Assembly: GCA_019915135.1 (NCBI GenBank)
Contig: JAHLMK010000005.1
Coordinates: 868,001 to 932,000 of the forward strand
Direction of reading: 5' to 3'
Origin: Strobilurus pachycystidiatus
Lineage: Eukaryota > Basidiomycota > Agaricomycetes > Agaricales > Physalacriaceae
Length of the DNA stretch: 64,000 nt
The notes under the pieces are model-generated. The model did no database searches and had not been told where the DNA came from. It saw only the letters and a program-made list of their open reading frames with translations. Within the stretch, counting starts at the first letter, position 1, and every line of letters starts with the position of its first letter. Made by a program: the position numbers and the translations under genes. This document shows, piece by piece, positions 1 to 11,235 of this stretch.

Positions 1-159
1 GAGGATCTGAGTCGATGTTTGGCTGTCGTCGAGGTTGGCTTGAATGGGATGCTGGACAGTGTGCGGACGGATAGGATTGAGGAGGAGAGAGAACAGGATG
101 ATTCTTATACAGAGGATGATACGTTCGCGGACTATTTACATGGCGTTCCTGCGCGATGA
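1..159 (+). CDS. 3' end of an unidentified protein gene (cut by window edge)
   Basis: The first reading frame is open from base 1 to a TGA at 157-159. It encodes about 52 residues ending in an acidic tail rich in Glu and Asp, with the final residues LHGVPAR. The composition looks coding, and no other plus-strand frame stays open as cleanly here. The start and most of the gene lie left of the window, so the product cannot be named. The 230 bp between its stop and the Mcm10 start would hold its 3' UTR and the Mcm10 promoter. It could also be the last exon of a spliced gene. Confidence 0.45.
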   Translation, partial: EDLSRCLAVVEVGLNGMLDSVRTDRIEEEREQDDSYTEDDTFADYLHGVPAR

Positions 160-391
160 TGATATTGTATCTTTATACCTACACGGACCTAGTTATCACA
201 TACTTCCGCCTGTTCTGAAAAGTTCACCGTCAAGCCCTTGGGAAGTAGCGGGGATCTTTGTTTATCATCATGGTAGCTAGCGCAATTCTAACAGGTCCCA
301 TACCGTCCCAACGAATCACGATCACAACCTCGGTGAAGTGATCGTTCCAGCGCTTAGTCATCCTGCGTCTGGTTGACCTGCATCATCGACA

Positions 392-2557
392 ATGGAATCC
401 CAAGCCAAGCAGCTTGAAGAGAAGCGACAACGCGAAGAGGACATTCGCCGCCAAATTGCTGCTCTACAGGCTCAGCTTCCCTCGTCGCCCCCGGCGCGCC
501 CACCATCGCCACCCAAGCAGCCCAAACGACCGCGCGAGACAACGCTAGCACCGGCCACTCCATCTCCAAGTACGTGCGCTATACAGCCCGCTAACATATG
601 CTCAATTGACGCCAGAGAAGAAGAGAAAGACCGTCGAAACGCGTCGAGACTCGCTGCCGAAGCTTTCCTATGCCACCTCTTCATTGTCCTCCACAACGAT
701 CAAACCGATACCGAAACAGCCGGTCCTCGTGCCATCCAAACCCGCGCCGTCTAATCTGCTATCCAAGCTAGCTAAACATGCTACGACCTCCCCTGACGAT
801 GACGAAGCGCCACCACTACTTCGTTCCAGCGCATTGACTGACAGGCCTGCGGAACAATCGACGAGCGCGCCGACACGCGCCGATGATCTGACAATTATTG
901 AGGATATCCAGCCAGGTCCGTACGACCACCGTCCGCCCTTTGATGATCCCAATTTCGACAAACTCGAACCGCACTCTGGTATCAGGCTCTCGTACGTTGT
1001 TCCATTTCTCGCGTGTCCCATTCCGCCTTGTTGAAAACATGCAGGTCGCGCTCTCTTGCACACGACGATGTCGAGGAATACCTGACCGCTCGCTTCTACA
1101 TCTCTCCTTCGCGTCTTTATTCCTGTGTTCGACTCTCCCCCGACAAACAGAGCTACGACGTTCCTGTAGGTGGTGACTGGATCACAATTGCTGTTGTTGC
1201 AGAGCGCGGTCCCATCTGTTACACCAAAGCTCCCATTCCTCTGGAATCCGACGCGGTCAAAGGCAAAGGGAAGGAGAAGGAGAAAGCTGCGCCCAAACCA
1301 TCTGGAAAGAAGTATGTCCGCATCACACTTGTGGATCTGGGTGCGCGAACACGCAGCTCCTCGTCTGCCACTGGAGGCAAAGCGGTTGTTGGAGGCGACG
1401 CCTGTTTGTCTCTACTTCTCTTTGAATCGGACGCGTACGATATCATCACGGGTGAGGGTATCTCGAAGAGCAAAAAGAGGTACAGAGGCGGGAGCGGAGG
1501 CGCATTCGAGAGCATGTCCAAACTCAAGGAAGGCGATGTCATTCTCCTCATGAACCCCAAAATCATGAAGCCTAATCAGGTGAACATTTTTCTTTTGTGA
1601 CGATGATCTTCCTGATTAACAAGATTGTTAAGGGTTCGCGGAATGCTCAAAACTTCAACGTGCTTGGAATAACGCCTGAGTCTGCCGAAAACATCACCGT
1701 CCTAGGAAGAGCAGCCGATCTGGGCTTATGTCCAGCAGTCAAACGCGACGGATCCACTTGTCGGTCGTGGTTTGACAAACGTGTCGCCCAGGCCTGTGAC
1801 TGGCACGTACAGGATGCGGTGAAACGGACACGGTCCGCTCGTGCTGAATTTTCCATTGGGTAAGCTATGACACGGTCTTACATTCCTATCACAAAATAAC
1901 GAGTTTCTCCTTCCAGCACTACGGGCATGTCGAACACTTCCGCCAAGAAGAAGAATCCCGCCTTTGACCCTGCTCGTCGATGGGGTATGAAGCCGGAACC
2001 GGACGCGTCGTCGACCTATATTCTCAACGGCCATGTCGCGCGAGGAGGAAATCGGGATGTTTCAGAGGACATGGGCAGGGAGGCGCAGGCGAAAGCACAA
2101 CGGAGGATGGCCAAGGACTCTGACAAGATGCTGAAAACCCTATTGAATCGCGACAAGGATGGGATGAAGGCTGTCATGTCGGCTCGCGAGTTCATGAACA
2201 AGCGGGAGGATTGCAAACCGGAAAGGAAGAAACCGGAAAGCAAGACAGAAGCACAAACGAATGTCGTCAGAAATTCTTTCGATGCGCACACCATCAAACG
2301 CCTTGGCTTTGATCCTACTTCCAAACCTGGTCTACGACGAGAAGACGCGGACTCAAAGATTCAGGAAAAGGTACGTCGGGATATTTGAGTTCGCGCGTCC
2401 GTCTAACCTCCTACAGCTTGACAGACTTTCAGTTGTGCAATCTTCTCGCAGAAGTATATCACTTGCTCGGCCTTCGAGACCTAAAGTTGCAGAAGTACCA
2501 CCAACCGAGAGCCGTGGTCAGAGGGAAGACAATGTAATGGTGGATTTAGATGACTGA
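392..2557 (+). CDS. MCM10: DNA replication factor Mcm10
   Basis: Mcm10 is a chromatin-bound replication initiation factor that helps activate the CMG helicase and recruits DNA polymerase alpha. The start at 392 opens a charged N-terminus (MESQAKQLEEKRQREEDIRR) with coiled-coil character, then a proline-rich stretch. An OB-fold region follows at about 1050-1600 (ending KEGDVILLMNPKI). The diagnostic Mcm10 zinc finger lies at about 1705-1825: LGLCPAVKRDGSTC, then a Cys and a His in ACDWHVQ, which is the CCCH pattern of the family. At least five introns of about 50 bp separate the exons; in-frame joins occur near 570-615, 990-1045, 1578-1635, 1860-1918 and 2370-2417. The C-terminus is lysine-rich and ends DNVMVDLDD. 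The finger makes this identification firm; only exact splice sites are approximate. Confidence 0.88.
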
Positions 2558-2779
2558 GAGCTCGTTATGGAACTTTATTACACAGGCTAACTACCCGTTC
2601 CCAGAACCTTGAACACACTATTGATTTTTTGGTGCACCTTACCCGAGGCAATTTCTGAAAGGCATCTTGCCTCTCAAATGGAATGGCTACATATCCAATT
2701 GTTTCTACTGCAATAGATGTACACAGTACTCTAGGTAGATATTTGAAAGTAAAGGAAGGTAAAAGCACGCTGAACGTGT

Positions 2780-4266
2780 TTAGACAATATAGGTAGTGTC
2801 CTTTTGTTGGCCAGCAGGATTGTCATATCGTACATCATTCACCTCAGACTCAGAGTCAAAGATGTTCCTTTGATTTGGATTATCACCAAATTGAATAGTT
2901 GACACAAGAGTGCCAGCCATCTGGTGTGATACCTGTCCTCCATCTGACATCTGAATCATTGCCTCAAGGGAGTTGTTCATCCGCACAAGAATGATAGTGA
3001 GAGTTGGTAAAATTGCCTGTACATAGTCAATATGGCTCATGATACAACTTTGACCTACATACCCCAATGTATACACTGCCAACGTTAAGGACCCCCAACG
3101 GTATTGCAAGGGCGGTCAGACTTGGATCTTGCACAAACCACAATCTTAAAACAGCCACTAGAGCCTGCACAATATTGAATGAGTCAATGCACAGTGTAAC
3201 TGAACTAAGGCTTTACTATTACTTGGTAAAACTTACCTGATTCACAGCCAACATGACTCCAGTTTCAACAAGAAGGATAAGAATCCTCATAACCTGGGAG
3301 TGGTTACTTGACAGGAATCTATAGTGTTGCCTGTAGAACAGATATATATCATATGAGCAAGATTTGAGAAGATGGACTGTGGTTTACATACCATGTCTTC
3401 ACTGCAATACAACCTGTTGCAAAAATATTTGTTACAAGTGATATGATGATGTTTGCTGCAGCAAAACTGTTTCCAAGCATAGCTATGCTGCGATTCTGGC
3501 TGATCATGAGACCTGCGGCACTTGTGATTGCTGTAGCCAGTACTGAGCAAACTGGTTGCAGATCAGCTAGACATATACTGTAAATGTGTATAGTGGTACC
3601 AGACCTGTGTTGATGAATGTCAGACCTCCCAAGACAATGTGGAGTACAATGCTGTCTGGATACAAAATCCAGGCCCGCCATATAACAATGGTGTCAGAGA
3701 TTATCCACTATATAGAATGCTAAGAATGCAATTGAAGCAGAGATATGTAAACAACATACATTGATTGCAGGAAACCACAGCTCAATGTAAATAGAGTTCT
3801 TGAAACTGAGTATGTGGCGATGAGAGCGCTCGAAGAGATCCAAAGTTGATGTGTCCACGAAGAGCATCCTGATCTGCCCCAGTGTGTACACCAGGTCATC
3901 AATAAACTGTCCTGTGGTGCACATGGCAAGAAGGAGGATGACTGCAAGGAGAATCTTTGATGCATGTGATTTGAGGGTACGGGCCCTAAATTCCATCAGC
4001 TGTAAGTAGATAGAGACAAAGTCAGAGAACAGACAAGGTCATGCGAAGGCAGATGATAAACAAGACGAGGTGTGCACCTCCAGAATCAATAGTCATCAGT
4101 GAGATGCAAGAGATTCGGACCGTGAAGACTCACCGTAGAGAACAAAGCCAACACCAGCGAGGGCAATCACATTACCGTAGAGCGATTCAGCCAACTTTGA
4201 GAGAACTTCGGCCTGTACCGGCGTGAGAGGGTCTATGAGGTTCGGGTCCGATGAATTGGAGGACAT
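2780..4266 (-). CDS. Multi-pass membrane protein of unknown function, copy A
   Basis: The start codon at 4266 opens MSSNSSDPNLIDPLTPVQAE, followed by hydrophobic segments separated by short loops. It resembles the roughly seven-helix membrane proteins that are numerous in mushroom genomes and have no established role. Typical pieces are WIISDTIVIWRAWILYP near 3640-3695 and NIFATGCIAVKTWY near 3390-3440. The last exon carries one more hydrophobic segment (ILPTLTIILV) and then a hydrophilic tail with an acidic DSESEVNDVRYD patch, ending TTYIV. At least six short introns interrupt it, and the joins I checked keep frame, for example intron GTATGT...TACAG near 3010-3065. The gene appears intact. 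It has a diverged twin at 60114-61565. A receptor or transporter role would be a guess. Confidence 0.7.
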
Positions 4267-4336
4267 TGTTGGAGTAGATAGCGACTGGTTGGTTCTCCCG
4301 TCCTATAAGTAATGCTTTCGGGATGTGATAATTATC

Positions 4337-4572
4337 ATCTCGCGACGATCACCGTCACAGTCTATAGCGTTACTACCTGTCGATACTCGAGCGATCCCAT
4401 CGACTTGCCTGATGCTTCCTGCACCGTAGCGTCTCCGCACATGCAGACACTACCATCTCGCGACGATCACCCACCACAGTCTCCAGCGTTACTACACCAT
4501 CTGTCTACTTGTTTGATCCCGTCCAATTTTCTGATGCTGCCTGCACCATATACGCATACGCAGAGGCTGCAC
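4337..4572. repeat. Two tandem ~118-bp units upstream of membrane gene copy A
   Basis: The word atctcgcgacgatcac begins at 4337 and again at 4455. Each copy continues through cagtct, agcgttactac, gatccc, and then gatgct and cctgcacc. The units are about 118 bp long and imperfect. Block B carries only one recognisable unit, near 61637-61745, so the doubling is specific to copy A or was lost from B. No protein is supported here, although an open frame of 196 codons runs across it. Confidence 0.7.
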
Positions 4573-5370
4573 GTCCCCTCTCGCTATGATTCGCACTCTG
4601 TTCGCCGAGACCTCGACTTGATGCCTGAATCGCTCACGACCAAAGGACTTATCACTAATCTTCCGAACAAACTTCAATGCCCACTGGCACCAATCGCGAG
4701 CTCGACCATCGCGAGATCGCTACTGGCCCACGGTAGAGTATTGGCCACAGCAGGTTGGCCAGGAGACGCGTATCATATCGTGGAGATCAATCTCGGGCTA
4801 ACGCGTACAATCAGAGGTCCACTCGAATGCACATCCGATCAACTGTCTTTCTCCAGCGGGCGTGATAGATGGATCGCGGTTGCGATGAGGAGAAGAGCAT
4901 AGCTGGAACGAACTTGGGGAAGAGATCACGGAGACGATGACGCGGGTTGTGGTTGGGAAGAGGAATGCATCGTCAACCGTCGGATGAACGATTGTGCACC
5001 ATGGCACCCGACAATTTCATCATGCTGGCGTCCATCGAACCTTTGCATGAGTTGCGCATAACACTGACTTGATGCTTCAGGACACCAACAAACTCTTGAG
5101 CTCATTGTTGCCGTATTCTTTCCTAGGAATTTGTACGTATGTGACTTCTTTGATCTGCGGATCAAGCAATCTTCGTCAGTCTTTCAGTCATGCCTTATAC
5201 TCTAGGTGATTATGGGCATGCATGGACATCATTGTGGCAGGTGGCATGTTCTCCGTTCGTTGCAACTGCCAAATAAAAATACATTGCTACTGATACTTAA
5301 GTCGACGTGGCTAATATAACAATCATGATGTGCGCGAATAATTCAAACGGTATGAATATGGGACCGTCCG

Positions 5371-6638
5371 TTACAGCTTGGCCTGTGTCTTGACCAGAGA
5401 CGCGTTATGTTGCAATATTTGAGCAGCTTCGTTCACCATGTTCTCCACAATCGCTTTGGCGGGTAATACCTCGTTGATAAGCTTGACGCGATAGTCAGTT
5501 TGGCGTTGATAAAGCGGAATGAGGGAACATACCCCAGCGACTCTGCCCATCAACCAAGGACGCGCCTCTATTGACTTCTCCGGGTGCTCTTCCAAATCAC
5601 GCTCGATGGGAATGATACCCTGCGATGTCCATTCTTTGATTGTGTCCTGCCTGTTCTTCTCCCAGTCCTGAACGTAAGGCGTGTTCATGACTCGAATTGG
5701 GCGACCGGTGTAGATGAGGGTGGTAACAGCATCATCGTATCCTGCAGCCACGATAACCTCCTTGTGCTTCTTCGGAGCACCAGCCTCCTCAGAGGCTACG
5801 AAGCGAGTTCCGACCCCTAGATTAACAGTAAGAATCAAGTGAACACAATGCAAGGAAGGTAGACGGACAGACAGCTTGGGCTCCCCATGCCAGATTTGCT
5901 GCTAAACTCCTTCCGTCGTATACGGCACCAGCGCCGATGACATATATGGGCTGCCCGGTCAGCGGGGACTTGCGGCCCTTGACGACATCAACGCAAGCGG
6001 GAATGAGGATGCTAGCGGGGGTGTCTCCAGTGTGGCCTCCGCCTTCACCGGCCTGAGCACAGATGATGTCGACACCGACGTCCAGAGCCTTAGCGACGTG
6101 TTTCGGGTGTCCAACCATGTTCATGACAGGTATGCCGGCTTTGTGCAGCTTCTCGACGACGTGTTTGGGTGGTACACCGACGGCGCAGACAAAGAGCGAG
6201 GTCTTTTCCTCGATGATGACGTCGATGAGCTCGTTGAGCTGACCCTTGCTGTAGTCGTACTAGATACGAGTAAGCAACAGTAAGTAATGTTAAGCATGCA
6301 TGCGTCTTACGTTGGTCTTGCGGGCGTTTCCGCCGACCTGGGGAATGAGGAGATCCACGCCAAATGGCAAGTTGGGGGATTTTAGGTCCTGCTTGATGGC
6401 AGCAATCTGTGATGATGGTACAGGTGAGTACGGCATCGGCGCGTGCGAGAAGTTGGAATGTAGGCACCTGCTGGCGAAGGATTTTGGGGGTGTAGCCATG
6501 CCCTCCGATAACTCCCAGGCCACCAGCATTGCTGACCGCCGCCGCGAGCTCGGGGCCAGCGGCGACGTTCATGCCAGCAAGCAGGACAGGGTGCTTGATG
6601 CCAAAGAGTTGGGTGATAGGCGTCGATATAACAGACAT
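5371..6638 (-). CDS. Nitronate monooxygenase (2-nitropropane dioxygenase family)
   Basis: Members are FMN-dependent TIM-barrel enzymes that oxidise alkyl nitronates such as propionate 3-nitronate to carbonyl compounds and nitrite. The start at 6638 opens MSVISTPITQLFGIKHPVLLAG, the typical N-terminus. Next come NAGGLGVIGGHGYTP and the substrate loop FGVDLLIPQVGGNARKTN. The catalytic-histidine region reads AQAGEGGGHTGD near 6030, and the FMN-phosphate region reads VIGAGAVYDGRSLAANLAWGA followed by GTRFVASEEAGAP. The C-terminal exon ends at 5371 with KTQAKL. About five introns of 50-60 bp are needed, and all joins keep frame. There is no targeting signal, so it is probably cytosolic. It lies between membrane gene copy A and the eIF2B gamma gene, on the same strand as both. 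Confidence 0.88.
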
Positions 6639-7306
6639 GACGGGCGGAGCAGGAGAGGGTATGGTGGTGGTAGGAGAAGGAGAGAGCGTTGAATATATGC
6701 CTCCGAATTGCCAGATTCACGGGATTTTTTCCGGGTAAGGAGGAGCCGAATGCGACTTGACCGATCACTACTGACATACGCATCCTTCGGAGTTACCAGC
6801 TACACGACGTGGCTTTCGGTCGGGGTACCAGCCCGGTGAATTGTCGATTCGAAGAGTGTATTTCGACAATGCTAATCATTTGAGTTCAAATCCGTTGGTA
6901 CGAGTTGATAGAATCGCGTCTGTTCGCGCCGATTGAAGAGCTCGAGCGCGTCAGCCTATATGGCTCTGGATCTGCGGGGCCCCGCATACATCATATTTTG
7001 GCCGGTCGGCTCTTGTTGGTCTGATGATCCAACAGTCATCGCTCCGCGGCAGTTCCGTGGCGCGTCGCGGCTGCCTACGATACTACAAGACCCAACATGA
7101 CAGTCGATTTAGTTGCACTTGTACACGGTATGTAAGACGACCCCCCAACCCCAAGGAAAGAGAGAGCTAAAAGTAGCCCTATGTCATTGTGAGGATGTCG
7201 AGGTTGTGATTAATTCCAGCGGAATATGTACGGTCTCTTAACGGGGATCAGCCACTTGCAACTGGCATGTGTTTTACACTTTACAGGCCGCTGCACAAAC
7301 AACAAT
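6639..7306. other. Gene-free stretch with inverted repeats
   Basis: This region lies upstream of the nitronate monooxygenase and downstream of eIF2B gamma. It contains a 77-bp segment (6825-6901) whose ends can pair over seven bases, enclosing a second perfect 7-bp stem (6841-6847 with 6863-6869). A perfect 14-bp palindrome, TGCGGGGCCCCGCA, lies at 6973-6986. A short ATG frame at about 7097 followed by a GTATGTAAG donor-like site is not convincing as a gene. No tRNA cloverleaf could be completed. Confidence 0.5.
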
Positions 7307-8956
7307 CTACTCATCCGAGTCATCATCATCATCATCCTCCGGATCCTCCTCCGACTCGTCGTCATCCTCATCCGAGCCACGAGTCCAATCCGACAGTTCA
7401 AGTTTATCGTTCTTCAACGACTCTCCCTCTGATACCTCGTACCCGGCCTGCGTGACACACTTAACCATCTGTGCTTTCCCACCCACTTTGGTATTCTTCC
7501 CCAAGATACACCCATCCAACTTTGCCCCATCCTCAACGACACAATGATCCAGCAGTACACAGCCTGTGATTTTGACCATCTTTCCGATAACGCAATGACG
7601 GCCGATGACAGATTTCTTGATGGTCGTCCGCTCGCCGATCTGCGTCGACGGATCCACCAGAGACTGCGAAATGGAGGAAGAGGGTGTTGCGGGAGGGGGG
7701 ATTGCGGCGAGGAGTTGTCGGTTCATTTCAAAGTAAATGGGCAGAGTATTGATACGCGCCGCATTGGCTTTTGAGTGTACGATGACGCCGACACGTAGCG
7801 TGGCAGTGATAGTGGCCTCATCATCCGATTCCTCTGTAGAAGGCGCGATCAACCTGTCGTTTAAGACAGAGTGCTCCAAGGCTGTTGCTTGCGTCGGACC
7901 ATTCGAGGCGGGGTTCAGAACTATCAATGGGAAGTCAGCGATACGTACGTGGATCTTTTGGGGTGTACGAACCTGGCCCATACTTTTCCTTTCGTCGACG
8001 TTGGTACGGCACTTTGCATAACCACGGTATGAATTCTTCCCGGAAGGAGTCAAAATGCGACTTTTCCTGTAGAAGATCCAGGACGGACCGCCGGCAGACG
8101 TATACGTGCGAGTCCTGATATCTAGAGGACATCTTTGTCCTGTGATGTCTGTGATTTCTGTTAGCTACGGAAAGTCACATCCATGGTGAATCATACATTT
8201 TGAGGAGGGACGTTCTTAACTCTAACTCTTCGCTGTTGAGATCTGCATCGTCTGGGGTGTCTACATGGACGAGGGTGCCGCTCTTCTCTTCCCATACGAT
8301 GACATTCGGTTGTACTGGGCCTGCCCATTCTTCGGGTATAGTTCCCTTGTCTGTCTGTTGAGGCGGAGAGAACCAGCAAGTTGTGGCGATGGAACCGTCT
8401 GCTACACTGTCCGCGCGGAATTTATCGAGTATGGATGTCAGAGTAAGCGTAGGCGGGGCCAGGAAGTCGCAGGGTACGACAACAAAGTCATTCTGTATCC
8501 GATTCGCAAAGTGGCGAAGCAGGCTACACGTCCCGATGTTGCTGTCAATGGTCTCATCATAAGTCTGGAGATCGATGCGAAGGGCATGGGTTATGTCGGA
8601 GTGGATGTGATTTGATATAGCCCGACGATGGACCGTTGGACAGATCAACACAACATCTACAGAACGAGTCTAAACATGGAAGAAATAAGCAGTGAAGGGT
8701 ATGGATGACCTTTGATTCCGGATGCCTCAATCCAGGCAAGCACGTAGTCAACGACGGCCTTGTTGGCGACCGGTAAGAGGGCCTTTGGGCACGGTTCGTC
8801 TCCATGGTCGGCAGTAAGAGGAAGCAATCTGATCACCGTTCAAATGGCGGACGAGGATGCGGAGGGTGTTTCGACCTACTCGGCACCGAAGCCAGCGAGG
8901 ACAACAGCAGTAAACTCGCGCGTTGCCAAGTGTGATATTGAGACTGCCAAATCCAT
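7307..8956 (-). CDS. GCD1: Translation initiation factor eIF2B subunit gamma
   Basis: eIF2B gamma is part of the cytosolic guanine nucleotide exchange factor that recharges eIF2 with GTP. The ATG at 8956 opens MDLAVSISHLATREFTAVVL. A 51-bp intron (8829-8879) joins this in frame to LLPLTADHGDEPCPKALLPV, the nucleotidyltransferase-like signature of gamma and epsilon subunits. Further exons lie around 8175-8740. The last large exon (7307 to about 7920) carries left-handed beta-helix hexapeptide repeats (IGERTTIKKSVIGRHCVIG, then ITGCVLLDHCVVEDGAKLDG). The protein ends in a strongly acidic Asp/Glu tail. The single nucleotidyltransferase domain plus short beta-helix, without a W2/HEAT tail, favours gamma over epsilon. 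Its start codon is only 98 bp from that of the divergent PDI gene. Confidence 0.85.
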
Positions 8957-9054
8957 GGTGGTGAAAGCAAAAGTTAGTCGGCCGAGTCAGACTCGAAGCG
9001 CGCTCGATCGGGATTCGGCCCGAATTCCGCGTCCTTCCTTGCTCTCAAACCATC

Positions 9055-10879
9055 ATGAAATTGGGCCGGCTACCAAGCTCGCTGAGGCTGCTGCTCGTGT
9101 CGCTGGCGATAGCGTGCGCCGCTGCTCCAGTAAAGACAGAGACTGTCCTGACCCCCGATACCTTCAAAACTGCCGTCGCCAAAGGTGTCTGGCTTGTCGA
9201 ACATTTCTCGCCGTATTGCGGCCATTGCACGGCGTTCAAGCCTACTTGGGAGGAATTGGTGACCATCAGCGAGACAGAGGTCCCGGGAATCACATTGGCG
9301 CAGGTCAACTGTGCGGTGAATGGAGGTGCGTGGTGCTGTAAGACTGCGTAACTCTTCATTAACAATGTACGACCAGATCTCTGTGACGCTAACGGCGTCA
9401 AAGGCTATCCTACATTGCAAGTCTACAAGGATGGGCAATTTGTTGAAAAGTTCAAGGGGAACAGGGTTCTCGATACACTGGTTCCGTACATCAAACGACA
9501 TGCCGCCCCACCACCGCCATCGCCACCCCCGACCCCGGACTACATACCCAACTCTAACGGCGTGGTCGCGGTTCTTGACGAGAAGAGTTTCGACACTACG
9601 ATTGCGCAGGGCCCTACCTTTGTCAAATTCTACGCGCCTTGGTCAGCACGCCATTATCAATATCTGACACGTTTGCTGACTGGCATCAGGTGTGGCCACT
9701 GTAAGAAGTTGGCACCCATCTGGGTGAAGCTCGCCAAGTTATTCCAAGGAAAGCTGGCCATTGCAGAGGTTGATTGTGACGCCAACAAGGGCTTGTGCAG
9801 TACGCAGAATATTGAAGGGTACCCGACACTTGCCTACTTCTCTGCTGGTGGTGTCAAGACCGAATACAGCGGCGGCCGAAAGCTCGAACAGCTTGCAGCT
9901 TTTGCTGAAAAGGCGAACGCTCCTTCTACGAAAGCTATTGGTGCACAGGACCTGGACACTCACATACAAGCGAACGACATTGCCTACGCTCTCGTTCATT
10001 CCACAGATCAAGTCCCACAGGCTCTCCTACCTCTCTTCTCCGCATTGCTGGGAACTCCTCCCGTCTTCACCATCGCTAACCCACCGGAATCTCTCTTGTC
10101 CAAGTACGGGATCACGTCGACGTGGGCGCTCCTCGCTTTCAAGGACCATGATTCCTCGGCACCCACATCCATTCTTTCCTCGACAACAGCCGATATGGAC
10201 GTCGTCCAGGACTGGCTCATGGCCAATCGCCTTCCTACCTTCACGGAGTTGACCCAAGACTCCTTCCAGAGCGTCATGAAATCACCCGCTAAACCCCTTG
10301 TGCTTCTCGCTGCTGTGACAGCTCACAATAAGGACGCCGTGAAGCAACGGTTCGAAGTCCTTGCGAAGGCATGGCGTAAACGTGGAAAGCATGACAGGGA
10401 GGTGGTGTTTGCTTGGATGGATCTGGAAAGGTGGAAGGATTGGATGAAGAGCATGTATGGGCTCGCCGAAAAGAGTGTCACATTGGAGGATGTACAAGCC
10501 GTGGTTGCTGACCATCAGGAATTGTTGTATTGGTCGACTGATGGGCAAGGTAAAATAATCAGCATTCTGGACGAGAAGAGTGTGTTCTCTGCGTTGGATG
10601 GAGCCGCCTCTGGTACCATTCCTTCGACACACTCCGAAAACATCATGGAGCGATTCGCTCGGGTAAGTTCCTCCAATAATGTTCGACGCCATCCTCATTT
10701 CTACTCAGTTCCTCAACACCAAGATGTCATCGCTCGAGAGCTTCGTCGTCCAGTCTCCTATGCAGACTGTCTTCATATTCCTTGCCGCCCTTGCTTTGAT
10801 TATATTTGCTCTTCGCCGGTGGATAATGAGCGACCTTCCAGACGATCGTTACCACCGCGACAAGGGTCGTTTAGACTAA
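9055..10879 (+). CDS. Transmembrane protein disulfide isomerase with two CGHC thioredoxin domains
   Basis: This is probably an ER oxidoreductase that forms or isomerises disulfides in secretory proteins. MKLGRLPSSLRLLLVSLAIA is a clear signal peptide. Thioredoxin domain 1 has the active site SPYCGHCTAF. Domain 2 has PWCGHCKKLAP, assembled across an intron at about 9649-9690. Each has the downstream cis-proline motif GYPTL. About 250 residues of a third, redox-inactive thioredoxin-like region follow. The last exon (from about 10709) holds a membrane helix (TVFIFLAALALIIFALRRW) and a short cytosolic tail ending KGRLD, with no HDEL-type signal. It is therefore a type I membrane PDI of the TMX/Eps1 kind. 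Intron 1, near 9325-9370, joins NG to DLCDANGVKGYPT in frame. Confidence 0.87.
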
Positions 10880-11235
10880 TACCACTGTACATATACTAGG
10901 GCTAATTTATAGTTTCGGATGTGGACACCCACAAACCACCCGTCGGCTGTTCGTGTAGAAAATGACTTGTGGTAGAAGGTAGGAACCAGGAGCGAGATCG
11001 CAGAGGGCCAGACCGCGTCGCGGAGGCCGTGGTGAGAAGCAAAGAGCATGTCCGGGAGATAATAGGTTAAATAGCGGTGAGAAGCAAGAGAGTTGCGGAG
11101 ATGATGGTTGTGGAAGGCAAGAACGCGTTTGGGAAATGATGGAGGTCGGGCCGGATACCGACGGTCCGACTAGGGTTAGGGCTTTCGACGCGTACGCGTC
11201 ATATCACCGTAACTCTGACCAGTACGACGTTCACC
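10880..11235. other. Intergenic region between PDI and RPT6
   Basis: These 356 bp hold the PDI 3' flank and the RPT6 promoter. A degenerate repeat is visible: ggtgagaagcaa occurs near 11031 and again near 11079, each followed by an ...ggaga word. A ctagggttaggg string near 11170 is too short to be telomeric. I see no gene here. Confidence 0.4.

Larger units (their letters stand above)
2690..5000. repeat. Segmental duplication block A (partner at 60025-62200)
   Basis: This stretch covers the end of the 3' flank, the whole minus-strand membrane-protein gene and about 700 bp upstream of it. It is matched in the same orientation by 60025-62200. Alignable landmarks include the 3' flank (agtaaaggaaggta), the stop region, all exons read, the promoter (cctataagtaat) and far-upstream words such as agctggaacgaacttgggg. 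The copies differ by many substitutions and small indels, so the duplication is not recent. No terminal inverted repeats or transposase gene accompany it. Confidence 0.8.

Noticed and set aside
4312..4902. 196-codon plus-strand protein in block A
   Set aside because: It crosses the 118-bp tandem repeat and is not open in the matching part of block B, so it looks like a chance frame in promoter DNA.
6825..6901. tRNA gene
   Set aside because: Length and end pairing fit, and a GTTCAAATCC word is present, but no proper D arm, anticodon arm or 5-bp T stem can be formed.
7097..7455. Short spliced plus-strand gene starting MTVDLVALVH
   Set aside because: It begins with a good GTATGTAAG donor, but the downstream frame is the antisense of the acidic eIF2B gamma tail and reads as His/Pro low complexity.
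10679..10879. Separate 66-residue membrane protein
   Set aside because: It is the last exon of the PDI gene: an upstream GTAAGT donor and TACTCAG acceptor join it in frame and supply the expected membrane anchor.
11168..11182. Telomeric repeat (TTAGGG)
   Set aside because: Fewer than two full units, inside a gene-dense region.
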